10,882 bases of DNA from Cerioporus squamosus (Eukaryota; Basidiomycota; Agaricomycetes; Polyporales; Polyporaceae): NCBI GenBank assembly GCA_022592435.1, contig JABYQS010000938.1, positions 1 to 10,882 of the forward strand. Reading direction: 5' to 3'. How positions within the stretch are numbered: position 1 is the first letter of the stretch; the number at the start of each line of letters is the position of its first letter. Positions 1-8,500 of the stretch are shown here, in pieces. A model generated the notes under the pieces. It was not told where the DNA came from. It did not search any database and saw only the letters and a program-made list of their open reading frames with translations. The translations under genes were made by a program, and so were the position numbers.

Positions 1-1456
<1,456 letters not shown>

Positions 1457-1494
1457 CGCTAAGTGATCGCACCGAGCGTCGACTCGGGACGCCA

Positions 1495-1500
1495 TATATA
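1495..1500 (+). terminator. TATATA motif, possible 3'-end element of the CBS gene
   Basis: A TATATA hexamer lies about 40 nt after the CBS stop codon. In yeast this sequence serves as a polyadenylation efficiency element, and the position fits a 3' UTR. No clear AATAAA signal is visible nearby. It could equally be a chance TATA-like string in the spacer. Confidence 0.25.
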
Positions 1501-1615
1501 GACGACGGACTATTCGTTCAGCTAGATCAATGTGTGATTTGCTTCCTTGTATTTGTTCAGTTCACGTTCGTGACACTCGCCCTATGCCAGACAAGCAAGA
1601 TGTAGAGCGAGTACT

Positions 1616-1702
1616 CTCGCAAGATTGCAAGCCTCATCAGCAAAAACCCGAAACGATCGCCGGCGCATGGAAGCGCCAGCGAGCAGCGCAATCGCTTGCA
1701 AT
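1616..1702 (-). repeat. Left arm of a degenerate inverted repeat pair
   Basis: Read on the - strand, this segment carries in order ATTGCAAGCG (1702-1693), a 21-nt core (1655-1635) containing GGGTTTTTGCTGATG, and TCTTGCGAG (1624-1616). The same three blocks occur in the same order on the + strand at 2731-2845. The core matches at 20 of 21 positions. Between the blocks the two copies differ in length and sequence, so the pair looks old. It may be two copies of a decayed interspersed element or non-autonomous transposon. No target-site duplication or terminal repeat was recognised. Confidence 0.55.
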
Positions 1703-1763
1703 GGGCCTCTCCGATTGCTGGCGCATACGTTGACTAACAGCCACTTTGCACACCCCGCAATCT

Positions 1764-1787
1764 CCCCGCGGGGCGATCGCAATCGCC
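1764..1787. repeat. Adjacent GC-rich palindromes
   Basis: CCCCGCGGGG at 1764-1773 is a perfect palindrome. It overlaps a second inverted repeat, GGCGAT (1772-1777) and ATCGCC (1782-1787), around the 4-nt loop CGCA. A GC-alternating run and GCATGC follow at once. The structure could form small hairpins. No function is indicated. Confidence 0.4.
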
Positions 1788-2325
1788 GCGCGCGCATGCC
1801 GCCTTTGCGAGCGATTCCGGCTCTCGTGCATGAATGGGACGATTCGCAAGCATGTCGGGAACCGCCGTGTTCGAAAGAACGAGACCGTGGCCCTCGAACA
1901 CTTCATGGGAGAGGGGTTCCCAAGGGTTCACGCAGCGGCAAGATGTTTGTTATAAGTACGGCATTCATTGCAGCAGACTTCTAATACGACTGAGGTACAG
2001 CTGGACTATGAGCGACAACGACATGCAATATCCAAATGGGTAGCCGGGTGGCAAGAAAGCACACAGTCGCCGGCATTCGACATCGAGAGTCCGGAAGGAG
2101 GGAGGGAGGCTTCGCGAAGGGCGGAAGTCGGACGCTCGCTGTCCTCCGGACAATCTCCAGATTGAGCTACAAAGTCGCTGTGGACGTGCCCGTCAGCGAG
2201 CCCCATGCATATCAGGATGCATATACTCACTTCGTATTGCGTGCATGTTCGTCGGAACGTTGATATCTGATACAAAAGTAAGTGATGCGCAGAGTGACTG
2301 CACTCACCTTACGAGAGACACTCAG

Positions 2326-2364
2326 ACGCAGACTCACCTATCCCTGGGACACGCAGACTTACCT
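2326..2364 (-). repeat. Tandem 14-mers resembling 5' splice sites on the - strand
   Basis: On the - strand, AGGTAAGTCTGCGT (2364-2351) and AGGTGAGTCTGCGT (2339-2326) differ at one position and start 25 nt apart. Related donor-like strings lie nearby on the same strand: AAGGTGAGT ending at 2302, AAGGTAAG near 2430-2423, and GTGAGTA near 2230-2224. Each fits the fungal 5' splice consensus GTRAGT. They could be donors of an unannotated - strand transcript, or a small decayed tandem repeat that happens to carry the motif. I could not build a convincing spliced - strand coding gene from them. Confidence 0.45.
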
Positions 2365-2456
2365 CGACTAGAATGACACTCGAGAATTATGCCGGGAACA
2401 CATGTATCCGAGGAACGGACTGCTTACCTTGCGCACGCGGTCATCGCCCCACCAGA

Positions 2457-2590
2457 GGTGGACTCCGGATGAAGAAGCGACGGCCGGGGGAGACCCGGAC
2501 TATTGGACTCGGAGGAGGATTGCGGCGGAGGCGAGTAGTGATGGGGAGGAGATGAAGGGCGTTGAGGAGAAGACTCGGGTGGGCGGGGGT
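2457..2590 (+). other. Purine-rich, G-rich tract
   Basis: The + strand here is strongly biased to G and A. It ends in three close G-runs (2577-2579, 2581-2583, 2585-2589), with a fourth at 2557-2559. That is marginal for a G-quadruplex because one loop is long. The complement is a CT-rich tract of the kind often seen in fungal promoters, which would fit a - strand transcript, but no gene is established. It may simply be compositional noise. Confidence 0.3.
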
Positions 2591-3127
2591 TCTTATACCA
2601 GCCCACAGAAGGTTCGAGATGTCGCCGGCTGGAAGGGACCGTGCCCTTTGCCCAGACGTAGATCGACGAGCGTATGCGAGACGTCGAAGGCTTGCAGCTG
2701 CTTGCAATCCGCCTCTGGGATTGTGGTGAGATTGCAAGCGCATGCAAGCGCCCGCCCGATTGCCATGTGCACAATCCAGTCCGAGCGTTTTGGGTTTTTG
2801 CTGATGCTGCTCCTCCGAGGCCTCGTGCCGCCTTGGTCTTGCGAGTGTCGTTCATTGAATATTGGTGGCAGACCCTGCCAAGCCGGAGAATGTATTCCAT
2901 CAAGCGGTGCAAGGTGTGTATGCGGTTCTCTGTTCGACGGGCTGGTGCTCACGCGCTCACGATCCTACCGTGGTCGACCTCGCTGCGGCTTCCACCATTT
3001 GCACATACTACTTGCACATTGCGAAAATTGTGATTTGCAAGTACGTAAGCTCAAGTTAAGTGCTATCTCCGAAACGAGTGGCCGCTTGTTTTGAAAATAC
3101 ATAGCTGTAACGCTCCGAGTTGGCAAT

Positions 3128-3208
3128 ATGCGATTCCTTAAGTTCGAAATGGTCAACGAGGACGGGTCAGCTCCTGACCATCAGTGCAACATATCGGTGA
3201 CAAACTGA
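3128..3208 (+). promoter_or_regulatory. 26-codon upstream ORF in the transporter leader
   Basis: An ATG at 3128 with A at -3 opens a 26-codon frame starting MRFLKFEM and ending in TGA at 3206-3208. The transporter ATG at 3211 follows after only two bases. If the transcript starts upstream of 3128, ribosomes would translate this uORF first and would need leaky scanning or reinitiation to reach the main start. The peptide matches nothing I recognise. The alternative is that transcription starts between 3131 and 3210, so that the uORF is never in the mRNA. Confidence 0.4.
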
Positions 3209-3210
3209 AC

Positions 3211-4978
3211 ATGGACACCGAAGGTATCGGTAAGGGAGAGGTAGACATGGAGATGACAACGGTTGGGGACCACCCAGGGACGTTGTCAACGCAGTCATCG
3301 ATGGCGACGTTGCGGGTGGTCGATCCGCAAGAAGGCGTGAATGTGCAAGAGCTTCCACCGGTAGACAAGAGGATCCGCGCCTGGACGTTCTGTGCAGCGG
3401 CCTTTGTTCTGGAGATGATGGTCTGGGGATTTGGGTTCAGGTTCGTTCTCATCGGTTTGTTAACTCGATGTCCGCATGGCTTACTGGAGGCTCAAACAGT
3501 TATGGTATCTTCCAAGGTACTGGTTCTTGACGGAAATCATCTTCCTGATACGGACTCATAGGAGCCCCCCACAGACTACTATACGTCGCACCCTCCATTC
3601 GATTCTTCGTCCGGGGTCGCCATCGGAGCCGTGGGGACTGTTGCTCTTGCCTTGCAGTATGGGGAGGTAAGCCGGGAGAGTATTCTCCGAAGGTCCTCTG
3701 CTACTACTAACTATACCTCTTCAGGTCGTCTTCCTATCTTTCATCTTGGGCAAGTACCCAGACTACCTCCGATCGGCGATGTGGTTCGGACTAGCGCTCT
3801 ACTTTGTGTCGCTGTTCTGTTCTAGCTTCGCGACGCAGGTGCGGCTCAATTCATGACCTACTAGGCTATATGTTCTCTGATGTTGCCAACAAAATTGCAT
3901 TCCAACAGGTGTGGCAACTTATACTGCTGCAAGGTGTCGGCGTCGGCATCGGCGGAGGTATCCTTTACATGCCAGTCATCAAGTTACTGCCGGAATGGTT
4001 TTCGGAACGGCGAGGTCTCGCCGGAGGCATCATCTTCTCGGGAACAGGCGTCGGCGGCTTCGCCTTCCCGTTCCTGCTCAACACTCTCTTCGACAAGGTT
4101 GGGCTGCGATGGACATTGCGGATATGGGCCCTAGGCACCAGTTTGTGCTCCGCCGTAGCACTCCTTGGCATGCGGAGTCGGTTCCCCGTGCCAAGATACA
4201 GCGCGACTCAGCGGCGGCCCCAGTTCATTCCTCCTCAACTCACCTTCATCAAAACCTCCCTCTTTTGGAGCTTCGTATGTCCCATGTCTGCCGCGCCTTC
4301 CACCTACGGCTCTCGCGTCTGATGCACTTCCTACAGGCCGTCACAAACCTCCTTCAAGGTCTCTCCTACTTCCCGGTGTCGATATATATTCCAACATTCA
4401 CGAGGAGCCTCTCCGACCAGTTCACGGCCACCGTGGTCCTCGCACTGTTCAACTCATCCGGTGTGTTGGGCCAGGTCGTCCTCGGTCACCTCAGCGATAG
4501 GTTCCCTTACCCATCTATCATGGTGGTGAGCGCATTTGGGAGCGCGCTAGGAGCGTTCCTGCTATGGGGCTTTGCGAACGCTACTGTCTACCTATACTTC
4601 TTCGCCATCATATTCGGCGGCCTGGTGCGTATTCTTTTCTTTGCGTTTCAAGTCATCGCCAGCTCTCGCTCACAATCACACTCACAGAGCGGAGGATTCT
4701 CCTCAACGTGGCCGAACGCCGCGGCGGAATGTGCAGGGAGCAGGCCCGAGCATGCTCCGATCGCTTTCTCTGGCCTCGCGTTCGTAAAAGGCGTCTCTGC
4801 AGTCATTGGACCAATCATCTCCGGTCTGCTTCTGGAGGCTGGCAAGGGCGCGTCGATGAGCCATGGGTTTGGCCGCTTTGGATATGGAGCCGTAGAACTC
4901 TTCGTCGGGTCGTGTGCACTCGCAAGTGCCTTGGGGAGTTTGGTGGTCGCGTTCGCGAGACAGAGGGTTCTCGCATGA
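3211..4978 (+). CDS. MFS transporter, monocarboxylate-porter type (MCT/Mch-like)
   Basis: Predicted 12-helix membrane carrier for monocarboxylates or similar small acids; the actual substrate cannot be read from sequence. Exons: 3211-3440, 3500-3516, 3575-3666, 3725-3838, 3909-4274, 4337-4624, 4688-4978, giving 465 residues and TGA. The start at 3211 has A at -3 and G at +4, and gives a polar cytosolic N-terminus of about 53 residues. Helix 1 (about 55-75) runs into the family block SYGIFQDYYTSHPPF (77-91), which fixes the splicing of the 17-nt exon 2. Other marks are GVGVGIGGG (160-168), EWFSERRGLAGG (180-191) with GTGVGG (196-201), the loop motif GHLSDRF (323-329), and SSTWPNAAAE in the last exon. 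Length and helix spacing suit the family. The last intron (4625-4687, 63 nt) is a multiple of three without a stop, so its retention would insert 21 residues. The gene has no functional link to its neighbours, and a 26-codon uORF precedes it. Confidence 0.92.
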
Positions 4979-5502
4979 ACGCCCCCGCTATGGGAAGTCG
5001 CCGGATACTACGGTGTGACGAGCCGCGGCTTCGATCCTTGGGGCTCTGAGACATACGCCATCTTCTATGGCCGACGGTAGAATCCGGTAGAATTTCACCA
5101 TCACCGTATAACATCCTTCCAGATGTTGTTCGGCTACGGAGGTGCTTGACGGATGAGCGAACAATATTTTTGTAGGCGTGATACTACATCGAAGGGAGGA
5201 CAATCCAAACTTACTTCACCGATTTTATCATTGCGACTGTGTCCTGAATAGGCCTCCTCCATCCTGGCCCGCCAGGCTACTACTAGTACTTGTGGTGGTT
5301 GGGGCAACTTATCGTAGTGGCGGACCGGGAGACGCGGAAGCGCCCATGACATGATGCCTACCCCGCGCGCTAAAGTCTACTAGTCCTTACTTGGTCCTTA
5401 CCATCGTTTCCTCGGCTTGCCTTCCGCTTCTCAACTTTGCGACTTCTTGGCCGTGCTGTATCCTTCGCAGCCACTACCGCAGACCTGTAAGCAGCTGATC
5501 TT
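4979..5502. other. Spacer between transporter and Doa10 genes
   Basis: This 524-nt stretch should hold the 3' UTR of the transporter and the promoter and leader of the ligase gene. I see no conserved coding sequence on either strand. It contains a 10-bp tandem duplication at 5075-5094 and a pyrimidine-rich segment at about 5395-5475, typical of a fungal leader. Short upstream ORFs lie at 5346-5354 and 5351-5383 and would matter only if the transcript begins before them. No clear TATA box or polyadenylation signal is visible. Confidence 0.65.
5075..5094 (+). repeat. 10-bp tandem duplication
   Basis: CGGTAGAATC at 5075-5084 is followed directly by CGGTAGAATT at 5085-5094, matching at 9 of 10 positions. 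It lies about 100 nt after the transporter stop. It looks like a simple slippage duplication, and no binding-site role is indicated. Confidence 0.5.
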
Positions 5503-8500
5503 ATGCAGGAAGAGCAAGGTACGCGAAAGTGCTTCCTCACATACGTCGATTGCTTATGCTCCATCCGCAGACACCTGCCGAATATGCAGCGCACCAGCAG
5601 AGCCGGACCAACCACTCTTTCACCCTTGTAAATGCTCCGGTACAATCAGATACATACATCAGGACTGGTGAGTACGCGTCCGATCGCTTGGCGTGCCACT
5701 AGCTGACTTCCGGGGAGCTTGACGGAATGGCTGGCGCACAGCCGGAAGAAGACGTGCGATGTCTGCAAGTATCCGTACTCCTTCACGAAGGGTGAGTGGC
5801 GAGCTCTGCGCCTGGGTGGCTCGCTGTGACAACTCCGCGGCAGTATACTCGAAGGATATGCCGGAGAGGTTGCCGTTCCTCCTCATACTTCGCCAGTTCT
5901 CCCAACAAGTCGTGTCTGCCATCTTGTTCGGTTTCCGTGCAGCTCTGGTCGCGACGGTCTGGCTTGCAGCGCTTCCCTGGGCTACAATATGGACATGGAG
6001 GATGTACTTTGCATTGGGGAATTCTGCGTGCGTGCACCTCTCCTCTGATGATCTCATGCTGCTGACATGCCGAGTAGTGCATGGTACATGAGCGCGCTGA
6101 AGCGACCAGAGTCTGATGTCGACTTCTACACGATCCCTACAACCAACATGACCGCCGCTAATGTCACGTCTTCACAAAGTACGGATGCACAACCGCTTAC
6201 CCTGAACTCCATACTTGCCCACCCCCTCTACAAAGCCATCTCCTCCGACATATTCTCGGGACAAATCATCGCTTCCCTCATCGTTTTGACGTTCGTGGCG
6301 ATATTCCTCCTACGGGAATGGATATCGCAGAACGCACGTCCGGGAATATTCGACGAGGGAGACGCAGCCGTTGACGCAGCCGTACCAGAAGCACTTCCCC
6401 TGGCTCCAGGAGACCAGCCTATGCCAGCTCCCGAGCCTGAAGCCCTCCCTCCGCCTCCCCTTCCCCCGACGCCGCCGCCCATCGTTGCAGAGCCTGTGCA
6501 CGAGAGGGCGCTCCCGGTTATTCGCGACCATCATTATGGCGGCCTTCGTGATGATCTCGCGTTCCAGACCAGGGTGAAGAAACCTAGAACAAGGCGTGAG
6601 AGTCCGGAGCCGCCCATATTGCACGTCAGAGGGACGCGGCGGCCCATTTCTGCGCGCGAGGAGCGCAAGCTGAGGGGACACCAGGTTGGGCGTAGGCGCA
6701 GAGTCATTGAAGGAGAGGTCAGCGCAGATGAGAATGTCTCTCTCCACGACGATAAGGACTTCAGACGGTTGCGGTACGTTGCGCGTCGGGTGGAGGACTT
6801 AGATGACGAGTTGCGAAGGCGAGATGGCAGTGGCACCTCGAAGGTGGATGCCGAGGTGCAGTGGTCGCCAGTGCGCAACAAGCAGACATTCCATGCGCCG
6901 AGCAGGCTTCCTGAATTCTCCGAATTCACCTTCCAAGCACCGGGTCCTGCGTATCCTTCGTCGCCGACTGCTAAAGGCAAGGAACCTGACCTACCCAGGA
7001 CCAACTTCCTCATTCCCGCCAAAGAGAATGGTCACGCTGAACCGCCGGAGCGCAACTCTTTCGTTCCATTTCGTCCTCGCTCGGACAGCAACTCTGATTC
7101 CGACGAGCGCGAGCGCACTCCAACTCGCCCTTCGACGCCAGTTATCGATAGTGCAAGCACCAGCAGCTTCTCCCTCACGCTGGGTGGCGCTACTATGAGC
7201 CAGAGCTCAGTCGTTCCCTCGCCCTCTTCTGGCACTCCCTCCGGACTTCGACGGCCGCCTCTCCCTTCCGTAACCCTGCCGCCTTCACCTATTCCATCTA
7301 CTTCGACAGGGATCCTGCAACGTAGCCGAGGTCAGACACCTCTAGCCTCGCCTAGCCTTGCGACTTACCGCGCACCAGAGGAGATCCGTGCGGGACAGCC
7401 GCTGGCGGACGACTATTTCGTTCAGGATCTGGACGGCATCCTGAACAAAGATGCTATGGAGGAGGAACGACGACGGTATTTCCGTGACCCCGATGAGGAA
7501 ACACTAGCGGACGAAGAAGAGGACGATGAGGCAGGCGATGGAGATGAGGAGGCAGAGGAGGTGTGGATCGATCAGCAAGTGGAGGAACGGCAGAGGCTTG
7601 CTCGTCAGGCGATGGGTCAAGTGGCTGCGGAGATGGCAGAGATGGCAGACGCGGAGCTGGATGATGAGCAGGACGAAGTGCAGTGGACGGAAGACGATGA
7701 AGCGGCGCAGGAGGATGAGGACGATGAGGATGGCGGGGATGACGGCGAAGGTGTTGTGCAGATCAGGGAGGAAGCGGCTGTTCAACCTGCAGCGAGAGGC
7801 GGCGGTGGAGCCGAAGCACCTGCTGGTCTGGAGAGGAGGGAGCTGAGAGTGATGCTCGGCCAACCACCTGAACAGGTGATACCGCAGGACGACCTCGACC
7901 AGGAGGTCAACATCGAGGATGATATGGACGGTGCACTGGAAGGTGAGTTGGAAGTCTATTACTATCGTTATGGTATGTAGAGATGATGCCAACGCTTCGT
8001 GCTCCAGCTATTGGGTTGAGAGGTCCCCTAGTTGGCGTTCTCCAGAATGTGAGCTCCGCTATTCTTCATCCTGCGCAGTTGTGCTAATGTTCCTCTTTGC
8101 GGCAGGCTGTGCTCATGACATTCATCTTGGACACGACCATTGGGTTGGGCATTTGGCTTCCGTTTACCATCGGCAAGACCACCGCCCTGTTGACGGTGAG
8201 TTCGGCAGCTCCTATATCCTCGTACGTCCTGGCTGAACCACGCATTATCAGCTAAATCCTCGTCGAGCTCTCCAACTCGTCCACTTGCCGTTGCGTCTCA
8301 TCCGTCTGATCACGGATCCTGTGGTCGATATCGTACTTTGGCTTGTCTCGGTCATTTTCCTTCCCCTCATTGGCCGTGCGAGTCGCATAGCTCTGGCGAA
8401 GGTCATCGGCGAAGGCCATACGGACAAGCTGACTGCCGTATCTTCGTCTGCTGTGAGTCATTGGTGCTTCTTTGAACGGCGGTTGCTTCGTACTTAACCC

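Larger units (their letters stand above)
1457..3210. other. Long spacer without a recognisable conserved gene
   Basis: About 1.75 kb between the CBS stop and the transporter start. I read all six frames and recognised no conserved family, no tRNA-like A/B boxes, and no transposase or reverse transcriptase. The longest reading frame is 2402-3094 on +, 230 codons from ATG to TGA. It is rich in cysteine in its second half but has no family I know, and it overlaps one arm of an inverted repeat. The stretch contains that repeat pair (1616-1702 and 2731-2845), GC palindromes near 1764-1787, donor-like tandem repeats at 2326-2364, a purine-rich tract at 2457-2590, and a uORF at 3128-3208. It must include the 3' UTR of CBS and the promoter and leader of the transporter. 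I cannot place a transcription start. Confidence 0.7.

Noticed and set aside
2424..2912. 162-codon - strand frame rich in Pro and Ser
   Set aside because: It overlaps the purine-rich tract and repeat arm, and its composition follows from the CT-rich complement. No family features and no convincing splicing into the donor-like sites downstream.
1457..3210. tRNA, small RNA gene or intact transposon in the spacer
   Set aside because: A GGTTCGA string near 2611 resembles a B box but lacks a matching A box and stem pairing. No transposase, integrase or reverse transcriptase motif was seen in any frame.
3911..4978. 355-codon + strand frame through the transporter
   Set aside because: Its first part is in the wrong frame over exon 5 and enters the true frame only by reading through intron 4275-4336. 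The spliced model restores the MCT-family blocks.
5417..5671. Unspliced open frame running into the RING-CH as an alternative start
   Set aside because: It has no ATG before the RING cysteines and lacks the 5668-5717 splice that restores the RING-CH Cys and following residues.
6067..7980. 637-codon frame as a stand-alone gene
   Set aside because: It is exon 5 of Doa10 plus intron ends. Its first codons lie in intron 6028-6077 and its last in intron 7943-8007, and the RING-CH and later helices join it by canonical splicing.
7504..7992. 162-codon reading frame on the - strand
   Set aside because: It is the antisense shadow of the Asp/Glu-rich Doa10 segment; GAN codons read backwards give Leu, Ile, Val and Phe, producing a hydrophobic-looking but meaningless protein.
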